Assembly: GCA_947476855.1 (NCBI GenBank)
Contig: CANJSR010000211.1
Coordinates: 1-8,051, forward strand
Reading direction: 5' to 3'
From: Acetobacteraceae bacterium
GTDB lineage: Bacteria > Pseudomonadota > Alphaproteobacteria > Acetobacterales > Acetobacteraceae
Length of the DNA stretch: 8,051 bases
The notes under the pieces were generated by a model. It was not told the origin of the DNA. It searched no databases and worked only from the letters and a program-made list of their open reading frames with translations. Of this stretch, positions 1 through 6,549 are shown piece after piece (the first letter of the stretch is position 1; each line of letters starts with the position of its first letter). A program made the translations under genes and the position numbers.

Positions 1-176
1 AGGCCCGGGTGCTGGAGGCGATTGCCTCCCTGATGCCGCCCGACGGTATCCTTTATCTCGGTGGGGCCGAGACGGTGCTGGGCATCACCGGCCGCTTCGT
101 CCCGATGCCCGGAGAACGCGGTGTCTACGGCTTGGCCGGCGCGCCGGCGACGACGCGGGTCGCGGCGGTGGCCTGA
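1..176 (+). CDS. cheR: Chemotaxis methyltransferase CheR, C-terminal end (partial)
   Basis: This is the last 57 codons of a gene that begins upstream of the window; the reading frame starts at base 3 and ends with TGA at 174-176. The visible protein contains IASLMPPDGILYLGGAETVLG followed by ITGRFVPMPGERGVYG. This matches the end of the SAM-dependent methyltransferase fold of CheR, where a final strand with a (L/F)xLGxAE motif is followed by a short 'F.P..G..GVY' tail. CheR methylates glutamates on chemoreceptors in the cytoplasm using S-adenosylmethionine. The assignment rests on this tail alone, because the SAM-binding core is outside the window. Other class I methyltransferases are possible, but the LGGAETVLG segment and the nearby motility genes favour CheR. 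Confidence 0.78.
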   Translation, partial: ARVLEAIASLMPPDGILYLGGAETVLGITGRFVPMPGERGVYGLAGAPATTRVAAVA

Positions 177-270
177 GCCGCCGCCCCCCGGCTGCCACGG
201 GGGCTGTTCGCGCGGACCCGGCGTCCTACGTTAGGATGCCGATGATGGGACGCGCGGCGGGAGTGCGGGA
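177..270. other. Short intergenic gap upstream of the small unknown gene
   Basis: These 94 bases separate the cheR-like stop from the next start. They hold a 6-bp GC hairpin (CCCCCG at 185-190, CGGGGG at 198-203, 7-base loop) with no following T run, so it is a poor candidate for an intrinsic terminator. They also hold a tiny inverted repeat, CCTA-CGT-TAGG, at 225-235. I see no convincing -35/-10 pair or sigma-54 box, so whether the downstream genes have their own promoter here is open. Confidence 0.4.
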
Positions 271-609
271 ATGAGCGAGGACGACATGCCGGAGGCCGTC
301 GCGCTGGAGCGCGTGGCGGAATGGCGCCTGCGGAAGGTCGACGCCGACGCCTCCGACCTCCGCAGCCTCGCCGCCGCTCGGCAATTGGAGAAGCTGGCCG
401 CCGAACTGCGCGCGCTGCGTGGCACACCGGCACACCTGGAGTATGTCGCCATCCAAAACTGGCTGGGCGAGTCGGACGGTGTGTCGGAGCTTTTGATGAA
501 CGTCGAATACTTCAACGAACGGCTGGGCTTCGGCACCTGGGCGGACGACGGCGCGGGCTATCTGCGCGCCATGATCGAGATCGCGCGCGAAACCGCGGGC
601 ATGGGCTGA
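271..609 (+). CDS. Small hypothetical protein, 112 aa
   Basis: I do not recognise this protein as a named family. It is a soluble, acidic-looking, mostly helical protein of 112 residues with no signal peptide, membrane segment or cysteine. Residues about 25-50 form a charged helix rich in Ala, Leu, Arg and Glu (DLRSLAAARQLEKLAAELRA). The centre contains a Trp-containing segment, EYVAIQNWLGESDGVSELL, and the C-terminal third (AGYLRAMIEIARETAG) looks like another helix. The ATG at 271 is preceded by a GGGAG-type ribosome binding site at about 259-263, and the composition matches its neighbours, so it is very likely a real gene. It follows the cheR-like gene by 94 bases and precedes the DsbD-family gene by only 4 bases. 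Its location hints at, but does not show, a motility or redox role. Confidence 0.72.
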   Translation: MSEDDMPEAVALERVAEWRLRKVDADASDLRSLAAARQLEKLAAELRALRGTPAHLEYVAIQNWLGESDGVSELLMNVEYFNERLGFGTWADDGAGYLRAMIEIARETAGMG

Positions 610-613
610 CGGG

Positions 614-2635
614 GTGGGCTTCATCCTGCGCGTGGTCCTGCCGCTGCTGGCCTGGCTGATCGGTATCCCGGCGGCCTGGGCGTTGGAAAGCGCGCCGGTC
701 CGCACCGCCAGGACTGTGGCGACCCTGGTGTCCGATGCCGATACCGTAGCCCCGGGCCAGCCGCTGCGGGTGGCCCTGCGCCTGCGGATGGCGCCCGGCT
801 GGCACACTTATTGGAAGAACCCCGGTGACGCGGGTGCTCCGCCCGAGATCACACTGACCCTGCCGGATGGCGCCACCGCCGGCCCGATCGACTGGCCGAC
901 CCCGGGACGCATGCCGGAAGGACCGCTGATGACCTACGGCTATGCGGGAGAGGTCCTGCTGCCGGTCACCATCACGGGCGCCGCCGGCCCGATGCAGGTG
1001 AAGGCCGAGGCGAGCTGGTTGGTCTGCAAGGACATCTGCGTGCCGGAGGAGGGGACGTTCGTCCTCGACCTGCCGGCAGGGAACGCGGCGCCGTCGGCCG
1101 AGGCCCCTCTGTTCGCCGCCCATGCCCGCTCCGTGCCGCGCCCATCCCCGTGGCAGGCGCGCATTGCCCCCGATGGCACACTCTCGGTCGTCGGCGCCGA
1201 ACTGACGGCGGTCAGGGAGGCCTGGTTCATCCCCGATGCCCCGAATGTCATCCAGCACGAGGCGCCGCAGACCCTGGCGGTGAGCGAGGGCGGGTTCACC
1301 CTGAAGCTGCCCCTGGCCCGTCCGCTGGAGCGCGACCAGGTGATCGGCGGCATCGTCTCGATCAAGGACCGTACCGGCCAGCAGGCGGATGTGCTGGTGC
1401 GGGCGGAACCCGGGCCGGCGATCGCGGCCGAGGCGGCGATGCCGCTGTTCCAGGTCCTGGCCTTTGCCTTCTTCGGCGGGCTGATCCTGAACCTGATGCC
1501 CTGCGTGTTTCCGGTCCTCGCGATGAAGGCGATGGCCCTGGCGCGCGGGTCCGCCACCGGCCAGATCCGCGCCCATGCGCTGAGCTACACGCTGGGGGTC
1601 CTGGTCACCTTCGCGGCCCTGGGCGGCGCGCTGCTGGCGGCGCGTTCGGCCGGGGCGGCGGCGGGATGGGGGTTCCAGTTCCAGTCGCCCGCCTTTGTCG
1701 CCGGCATGGCATGGCTGCTGTTCGCGGTCGGGCTGAACCTGTCCGGCGTGTTCCAGGTCGGGGGCGGAGCGGTGGCTGGCGCCGGGTCCTCCCTGGCGGG
1801 CCGGGGCGGTCATGCCGGCAGCTTCTTTATGGGATTGCTGGCCGTTCTGGTGGCGACCCCCTGCACCGCGCCGTTCATGGGCGTGGCGATCGCGGCGGGT
1901 CTGGCCGCGCCGCCGGTGGTGACCTTGTCGGTGTTCCTGGCGATGGGGCTGGGGCTTGCCGCGCCCTATGTCGCGCTGGCGGTGGTGCCGGGGCTGGCGA
2001 GGCTCGCGCCGCGGCCGGGTGCCTGGATGGATGTGCTGAAGCAGGTGCTCGCCTTTCCGATGTATGGCGCCGCGGTGTGGCTGCTGTGGGTCGTCAGCGT
2101 GTCGGCCGGGCCGGATGGCGTTCTGGTGACGGCGACCGGGTTCGTGCTGCTGGGCTTCGGCTTCTGGGCGTTTGGGATGGCGCAGGCGCGCGTCACGGGG
2201 CTGTGGATCGGGCAAGGGGTCTTGGTGCTGGCGCTGCTGGGGGCGGTTGGTCTGCTGGTGGGCATCGCGTCCTCTCCCGACGCGCCCCGTTCGGCGGCCA
2301 CGGCGGATACTTGGTCTGCGGAGCGTCTGACGGCCCTGCGCCAGGAAGGCCGGCCCGTCTTCGTCAACATGACCGCGGCGTGGTGCGTGACCTGCCTGGT
2401 GAACGAACGGGTGGCGCTGCGGACGGATGCCACCCAGGCCGCCTTCGCCACCAAGGGGATCACCTACCTGAAGGGCGACTGGACGCGGCAGGATCCGGCG
2501 ATCACCGCTTTTCTGCGGCAGTTCAACCGGGATGGCGTGCCTCTGTATGTCTATTACCCGCCCGGCCAGGGTGCGCCGATCATGCTGCCGCAGATATTGA
2601 CCGAGGGGACGGTGCTCTCGGCGATCGGCGGTTAA
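614..2635 (+). CDS. DsbD/ScsB-family thiol:disulfide interchange membrane protein
   Basis: This inner-membrane protein should pass electrons from cytoplasmic thioredoxin across the membrane to periplasmic thiol proteins. A signal peptide covers residues 1-23 (ending PAAWA). A periplasmic N-terminal domain to about residue 270 carries the pair Cys138 and Cys142 (VCKDIC). A hydrophobic transporter domain of about eight segments (275-552) holds Cys297 in LMPCVFP and Cys417 in ATPCTAP, the buried redox pair. A C-terminal thioredoxin-like domain (about 565-673) has AAWCVTC with Cys591/Cys594 and the cis-proline loop GVP at 641-643. These six cysteines are the only ones in the protein, one pair per domain. 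The long N-terminal domain and 673-residue length fit ScsB-like members better than E. coli DsbD (about 565 residues). The GTG at 614, four bases after the preceding stop, is chosen because the signal peptide begins right there. Whether its partner is a DsbC/DsbG-like, ScsC-like or cytochrome-maturation protein is not shown. Confidence 0.93.
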   Translation: MGFILRVVLPLLAWLIGIPAAWALESAPVRTARTVATLVSDADTVAPGQPLRVALRLRMAPGWHTYWKNPGDAGAPPEITLTLPDGATAGPIDWPTPGRMPEGPLMTYGYAGEVLLPVTITGAAGPMQVKAEASWLVCKDICVPEEGTFVLDLPAGNAAPSAEAPLFAAHARSVPRPSPWQARIAPDGTLSVVGAELTAVREAWFIPDAPNVIQHEAPQTLAVSEGGFTLKLPLARPLERDQVIGGIVSIKDRTGQQADVLVRAEPGPAIAAEAAMPLFQVLAFAFFGGLILNLMPCVFPVLAMKAMALARGSATGQIRAHALSYTLGVLVTFAALGGALLAARSAGAAAGWGFQFQSPAFVAGMAWLLFAVGLNLSGVFQVGGGAVAGAGSSLAGRGGHAGSFFMGLLAVLVATPCTAPFMGVAIAAGLAAPPVVTLSVFLAMGLGLAAPYVALAVVPGLARLAPRPGAWMDVLKQVLAFPMYGAAVWLLWVVSVSAGPDGVLVTATGFVLLGFGFWAFGMAQARVTGLWIGQGVLVLALLGAVGLLVGIASSPDAPRSAATADTWSAERLTALRQEGRPVFVNMTAAWCVTCLVNERVALRTDATQAAFATKGITYLKGDWTRQDPAITAFLRQFNRDGVPLYVYYPPGQGAPIMLPQILTEGTVLSAIGG

Positions 2636-2664
2636 GGCAAGCGGCTATCGCATGGTCGCCACCT

Positions 2665-2743
2665 CGTCATGGTGGCCGCAGGGCCACCATCCACGGCTTC
2701 GACCACCCCAGCCGTGGATGGCCCGCCTGCGCGGGCCACGACG
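2665..2743. repeat. REP-like palindromic element with three hairpins
   Basis: This 79-bp element lies in the 138-bp gap between two convergent genes. It contains three consecutive perfect stems: 9 bp (2669-2677 with 2682-2690, 4-base loop), 12 bp (2687-2698 with 2710-2721, 11-base loop) and 7 bp (2720-2726 with 2731-2737, 4-base loop). Adjacent stems share bases, so they must compete or form a branched fold. The outer ends CGTCATGG and CCACGACG are themselves nearly inverted copies. The CGTCATGG...CCATCCACG...CGTGGATGG...CC(A)CGACG layout resembles dispersed intergenic palindromes I know from alphaproteobacterial genomes. With only one copy in the window, dispersal is inferred. It could stabilise mRNA 3' ends or help stop convergent transcription; no T run follows it on either strand. 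Confidence 0.75.
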
Positions 2744-2773
2744 GGGAGGGGTTACGACCAAGGACGGCTGGTA

Positions 2774-3550
2774 TCAGGCGGCGGCCCGGATCGGCGGGAT
2801 CAGGCTTTCCGCCGTTGCCTCCACGTCCAGCGCGGCGGGGCAGGTGGGGTGGCGGGTCAGCAGCAGGGTCTGGCGGCGGATTGCGTCCCGCACCCGGTCG
2901 TCCCGGCGGATGATGCCGGCCAGTTTCGGCTCCCGCCGCAGGAAGGTGACGCAGGCGCGCAGCAGCGTGGCGTAGGTGCGTTCTCCGGCGGCGCGTGTCG
3001 TCGCCTGGTTGATGACCAGCCTCGCGTCTCCATCCGGCCGGTCGGTGTGGAACAGTTTCAGGACGGCATAGGCATCCGTCAGGCTGGTCGGTTCATCAGT
3101 CGCCAGCACGAGCAGCGTGTCCGCGGTGGCCGCCATGCGCCGCACCGCCCGTTCCACCCCCGCGCCGAGGTCCAGCAGTACGATGTGATACCCCGTCGCC
3201 TGGGCGCGCAGGCCGGCGAGTGTCGCGTCCAACGCCGCCGGGTCCAGCGCCGCCAGGGCCCCCGATCCGGACCGGCCGGCCAGCACATCGAAGCCGCCAG
3301 CCTCGTGCCTTGTGACGGCGCGGGACAGCGGCACGCTCCGCGCCAGCACGGCGCCCAGGTCATGGGTCGGCGTCAGGCCAAGCTGCACATCGACATTGGC
3401 AAGCCCGAGGTCTCCATCGAACAGCAGGACCCGCAGCCCGCGGCGGGCCAGTGCCTGGGCCAGGGTGATGGCGAACCAGGTCTTGCCCACGCCCCCCTTG
3501 CCGGAAGCGATCGCGATCACGGTCGGGGTGTCAGGCGGCGCGTCGGTCAT
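2774..3550 (-). CDS. flhG: FlhG (FleN/YlxH) MinD-like ATPase controlling flagellar number
   Basis: FlhG is a cytoplasmic and membrane-associated ParA/MinD-type ATPase that limits flagellar number and works with FlhF. The 258-residue protein begins with a short tail and then the deviant Walker A motif ASGKGGVGKT (residues 15-24, signature Lys18). Next come the switch segment FDGDLGLANVDVQLG (44-58, Asp47) and the Walker B-like VLLDLGAG (124-131). The segment LANVDVQLGL is typical of the FlhG/MinD branch rather than Mrp or chromosomal ParA. The ATG at 3550 overlaps the end of flhF by 20 bases, suggesting translational coupling. There is no alternative upstream start: the frame meets a stop at 3599-3601 with no ATG, GTG or TTG between. 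The N-terminus therefore lacks the DQAxxLR activator segment known from other FlhG proteins. It is the last gene of the operon. Confidence 0.92.
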   Translation of the reverse strand: MTDAPPDTPTVIAIASGKGGVGKTWFAITLAQALARRGLRVLLFDGDLGLANVDVQLGLTPTHDLGAVLARSVPLSRAVTRHEAGGFDVLAGRSGSGALAALDPAALDATLAGLRAQATGYHIVLLDLGAGVERAVRRMAATADTLLVLATDEPTSLTDAYAVLKLFHTDRPDGDARLVINQATTRAAGERTYATLLRACVTFLRREPKLAGIIRRDDRVRDAIRRQTLLLTRHPTCPAALDVEATAESLIPPIRAAA

Positions 3551-4427
3551 TGCGAGGCATTCCGGTTTGCATGATGCGGGCGGCGAGGAACGCGGGGGTC
3601 AGCGGCGTCAGGCCGCCGGCGGCGTCCGGGCCGATCCCGGCCTCGGTGAGCGGCAGGCGCACGGTCGCGGCGGCGGCCACCACCGCGCCGACCCGCCGCG
3701 TCAGGTCCAGGCGGGTCACGATCAGCAGGCGGGCGCCGATCTCGGTGTAGGCGAGCGCCAGGTCGGTGGCCTCGGCCGGGTCGAGGCCGGCGGGCAGGAC
3801 CAGCGTCATCGTCGCGTTGGCGGAACCGGCCAGGGCGCGCAGATCGGCGGCGGCGGCCGGGTCGAAGGGGTCGGTGCCGGGGCCGTCGATCAGGGTCGGC
3901 TCGGTGGTCCGCCGCACCAAGGCGCGGGCGAGGGTCAGGGGGTGGCTGGCCACCACCAGGTTGATCCGCAGCAGGCGGGTGAAGGCGGCAAGCTGCTCGG
4001 TTGCCCCGGCGCGCTGGCCATCGGCGGTGATCACCATGGGCGGCGTGCCGGCCATCACCAGCCGGGTCGCGAGGCGGACGGTCGTCAGGGTTTTGCCGGC
4101 GCCGGGCGGTCCCACCAGCAGCAAGGGCGGGTCGGCGGGGCCCAAGGGCAAGGGCGCGAAGGCCAGGGCCTCGGTCAACGCGTCTTCCAACGGGCCGTGG
4201 TCGAGGGCCGGGTGCAAGGACTCCGGGATGCCGTGGAAGCGCAGGGCGGCCAGGCGGGCGGGATCGGGCGGGGCCGGCGGGGCGAGGTCGGGTTCCAGCG
4301 CGGCCGTCACCTCCACCCCATCGGGCAGGTAGCGTGTGCCGAGGATCAGGGCATCGGCCCCGAAGGCCGCGCGCACCTGGCCCATGGCGGCGGCGACGGT
4401 GGGGGCGCGGAACAGTTTCAGGCGCAT
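3531..4427 (-). CDS. flhF: FlhF, SRP-type GTPase for flagellar placement
   Basis: FlhF is the third SRP-type GTPase, after Ffh and FtsY, and marks the site of flagellar assembly, usually a cell pole. The start is set at ATG 4427 because the N-terminus MRLKLFRAPTVAAAMGQVRA matches the FlhF B domain, and an AAGAAGG ribosome binding site lies 10 bases upstream (4438-4444). The resulting 298 residues are short for the family (B. subtilis FlhF is about 366), with a compressed linker at about 45-100. The NG domain has the P-loop GPPGAGKT (106-113) and the SRP-specific TADGQRAGATEQL (134-146, the DTxRxxAxEQL motif). The G3 region is IDGPGTDPFD (180-189) instead of the usual DTAGR, and the G4 region is TRLD (238-241) instead of TKLD. 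It follows flhA by 31 bases and overlaps flhG. The family call is secure; full GTPase activity is not. Confidence 0.9.
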   Translation of the reverse strand: MRLKLFRAPTVAAAMGQVRAAFGADALILGTRYLPDGVEVTAALEPDLAPPAPPDPARLAALRFHGIPESLHPALDHGPLEDALTEALAFAPLPLGPADPPLLLVGPPGAGKTLTTVRLATRLVMAGTPPMVITADGQRAGATEQLAAFTRLLRINLVVASHPLTLARALVRRTTEPTLIDGPGTDPFDPAAAADLRALAGSANATMTLVLPAGLDPAEATDLALAYTEIGARLLIVTRLDLTRRVGAVVAAAATVRLPLTEAGIGPDAAGGLTPLTPAFLAARIMQTGMPRNDRRAA

Positions 4428-4437
4428 GGGGCGCGCG

Positions 4438-4444
4438 CCTTCTT
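4438..4444 (-). promoter_or_regulatory. Ribosome binding site that fixes the flhF start
   Basis: On the minus strand the bases read AAGAAGG, ending 10 bases before ATG 4427. This supports the start at 4427 over the longer open frame beginning at 4538, which would overlap the end of flhA by 80 bases and add an Arg/Pro-rich, non-FlhF extension. Confidence 0.6.
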
Positions 4445-4458
4445 CGGACGATGCCGGC

Positions 4459-6543
4459 TCATATCGTCCCCACCGTGCGGATGCGCGCCTTGGGGGAGAT
4501 TTCGGCCTGGGCCAGCACGGTCGTGTTCGGGCGGACACGCTCGACGATCGCGCGGACGGGGAAGCGGATGCCGCCGCTGGTCAGCAGCACCGGGGTTTCC
4601 CCGCTGGCGGAGGCAGTTTCGAACACGCCGCGCAGGCGCAGCATGAAGTCCTGCAACTTGCCGGGGGCGATGGCGAGCTGCCGGTCGTCGGGCGGGCCGA
4701 CCAGGGCCTCGGCGAAGATGGTTTCCCATTCCGGCGACAGGGTCACCAGCGGGATATAGCCCCCCGCGGCGGTGTGCGTGTCGCTGAGCTGGCGGGCAAG
4801 CCTGGCGCGGACATGGGCGGTGATGGCCTGGATGGAACGGTTGGGGCCGGCGGCGGCTTCCTGGATCCCTTCCAGGATCGTCGTCAGGTCGCGGACGGAC
4901 ACACGTTCGGCCAGCAGGGTCTGCAACACGCGCTGCACGCCGCCCACGGTGAACTGGGACGGGATCAGGTCGGCGACCAGCTTCTGGTGCTCGCGGGGCA
5001 GCTCATCCAGCAGCTTCTGGGTTTCGGCATAGGACAGCAGCTCGGAGACGTTTTCGCGCGTGATCTCGGTCAGGTGGGTCGTCAGCACGCTGGACGGATC
5101 GACGACGGTGCAGCCCAGGAACATGGCCTGTTCCTTGTCGGCCGGGTCGATCCACAAGGCGGGCAGGCCGAAGGCGGGTTCGCGGGTCTGTTCCCCGGGC
5201 ACCGCCGGCACGCCACCGCGCGGGTCCATCGCCAGCAGGCGTGTGGGGCGCAGTTCGCCGCGCCCGGCCTCGATCTCCTTCACCCGGATCACGTAGGAAT
5301 CGGCGGCCAGTTCCATGTTGTCCTGGATGCGGACGGGCGGCAGGATGAACCCCATCTCGGCCGCGATCGAGCGGCGCAGGCCCTTGATCTGCTCGGTCAG
5401 GCGGGGCGCGTCACCGCCGGCCAGGGCCAGCAGCCCGTACCCCAGTTCCAGCCGGATCATGTCGATACGCAGAGCGTCGGCGATCGGCGGTTCGCTGGGT
5501 AAGGCCTGGGCGGGGGCTTCCTCCTCCAGCGGCGCGGGATTGCGGAAGCGCAGCCAGGCGCCGCCGCCGGCCAGGCCCGCCAGCGCCAGGAACGGCAGGG
5601 TCGGCAGCCCGGGCATCAGCGCCAGCACGGCGGCGGCGCCCGCGGCCATCGCGAGCGGTTTGGGATTGCCACCCAACTGCCGCATCAGGGCGGCGTCGGC
5701 CGAACCCTCCATGCCGCCCTTGGTCACCACGATGCCGGCGGCGGTGGAGACGAGCAGCGCGGGGATCTGGGATACCAGACCGTCGCCGGCGGTCAGGGTG
5801 GTGAAGGTCGCGGCGGCCTCGGCGAAGGGCATCTTGTGGCGCAGCACGCCGATCGCCAGCCCGCCAAGGATGTTGATCGCGGTGATGATCAGGCCGGCGA
5901 TGGCGTCGCCGCGGACGAACTTCGCCGCGCCGTCCATGGCGCCGTAGAAGCCGCTCTCGCCTTCCAGGTCGCGGCGACGCTGGCGGGCCGTTGCCTCATC
6001 GATCATGCCAGCGGACAGGTCGGCGTCGATCGCCATCTGCTTGCCGGGCATGGCATCCAGGCTGAACCGGGCGGCGACTTCCGCGATGCGGCCGGAACCC
6101 TTGGTGATGACCATGAAGTTCACGACCATCAGGATCATGAAGATGATCAGGCCGATGATGACGTCGCCGCCCATCAGGAAGCCGCCGAAGGCCGCGACGA
6201 CATGGCCGGCGGCGAGCGGACCCTCGTGCCCATGCGACAGGATCAGGCGGGTGGTGGCGACGTTCAGCGACAGGCGCAGCAGGGTGGTCAACAGCAGCAA
6301 GGTTGGGAAGCTGGTGAAGTCGAGCGGCCGGACCAGCAGCAGCGCGACCATCAGCATGAGCACGGACAGGGTGATCGAAATCGCCAGGCCGGCGTCGAGC
6401 AGCACGGTCGGCAGCGGCACGACCAGGACCGAGAGCAGCAGCACGACGCCGATGGCCAGGCCGATATCGCTGCCCGGCGCGAAGCGACGGAGGCCGGCCG
6501 TCAGGCCAGGCATGCGATCCGTGATGTCAGCCAGTCCCGCCAT
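4459..6543 (-). CDS. flhA: FlhA, flagellar type III export gate protein
   Basis: FlhA is the large integral-membrane component of the flagellar export gate; it couples ion flow to export and docks chaperone-substrate complexes. The 694 residues match the family's usual size (about 690). The N-terminal half has strongly hydrophobic segments at about 27-48, 50-71, 112-147, 214-234, 254-274 and 297-330. Between them lies the FHIPEP signature RIAEVAARFSLDAMPGKQM (152-170) and the cytoplasmic loop with MDGAAKFVRGD (203-213). The C-terminal half (about 355-694) is the soluble cytoplasmic domain, including the segment TVVDPSSVLTTHLTEI (479-494) where the family has its conserved linker to the nonamer-ring subdomains. 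ATG 6543 is 6 bases after the flbD stop. An in-frame ATG at 6513 with a GGAT upstream is an alternative start that would remove ten residues. Confidence 0.96.
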   Translation of the reverse strand: MAGLADITDRMPGLTAGLRRFAPGSDIGLAIGVVLLLSVLVVPLPTVLLDAGLAISITLSVLMLMVALLLVRPLDFTSFPTLLLLTTLLRLSLNVATTRLILSHGHEGPLAAGHVVAAFGGFLMGGDVIIGLIIFMILMVVNFMVITKGSGRIAEVAARFSLDAMPGKQMAIDADLSAGMIDEATARQRRRDLEGESGFYGAMDGAAKFVRGDAIAGLIITAINILGGLAIGVLRHKMPFAEAAATFTTLTAGDGLVSQIPALLVSTAAGIVVTKGGMEGSADAALMRQLGGNPKPLAMAAGAAAVLALMPGLPTLPFLALAGLAGGGAWLRFRNPAPLEEEAPAQALPSEPPIADALRIDMIRLELGYGLLALAGGDAPRLTEQIKGLRRSIAAEMGFILPPVRIQDNMELAADSYVIRVKEIEAGRGELRPTRLLAMDPRGGVPAVPGEQTREPAFGLPALWIDPADKEQAMFLGCTVVDPSSVLTTHLTEITRENVSELLSYAETQKLLDELPREHQKLVADLIPSQFTVGGVQRVLQTLLAERVSVRDLTTILEGIQEAAAGPNRSIQAITAHVRARLARQLSDTHTAAGGYIPLVTLSPEWETIFAEALVGPPDDRQLAIAPGKLQDFMLRLRGVFETASASGETPVLLTSGGIRFPVRAIVERVRPNTTVLAQAEISPKARIRTVGTI

Positions 6544-6549
6544 GGCCGG

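Noticed and set aside
185..203. GC hairpin after the cheR-like stop as an intrinsic terminator.
   Set aside because: The stem is only 6 bp and is followed by a mixed sequence without a T run; in such GC-rich DNA short stems arise often.
225..235. Small inverted repeat CCTA-CGT-TAGG as an operator.
   Set aside because: A 4-bp arm is too short to support a binding-site claim and no second copy was seen nearby.
800..815. A sigma-54-like box TGGCAC-N5-TTGGA on the plus strand.
   Set aside because: It lies inside the DsbD-family coding sequence, encodes the conserved GWHTYW stretch, lacks the C of the -12 TTGC element, and has no gene start downstream that needs it.
512..2215. A long minus-strand open frame (about 567 codons) opposite the DsbD-family gene.
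   Set aside because: It has a low-complexity Arg/Gln/His/Pro composition and covers a gene with clear domains and signal peptide on the other strand.
2774..3550. Possible MinD, ParA or Mrp assignment instead of FlhG.
   Set aside because: The gene directly follows and overlaps flhF within a flagellar operon, there is no minC or minE, and the protein lacks Mrp's CxxC; FlhG is the simpler reading.
4428..4538. A longer flhF start at 4538 adding 37 residues.
   Set aside because: The added residues are Arg/Pro-rich and unlike FlhF, overlap the flhA 3' end by 80 bases, and the ATG at 4427 has both a ribosome binding site and the family's N-terminal sequence.
3312..4646. A plus-strand open frame of 444 codons across flhG, flhF and the end of flhA.
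   Set aside because: It crosses three real genes antisense and is a Gly/Gln/Arg-rich low-complexity product typical of a shadow frame.
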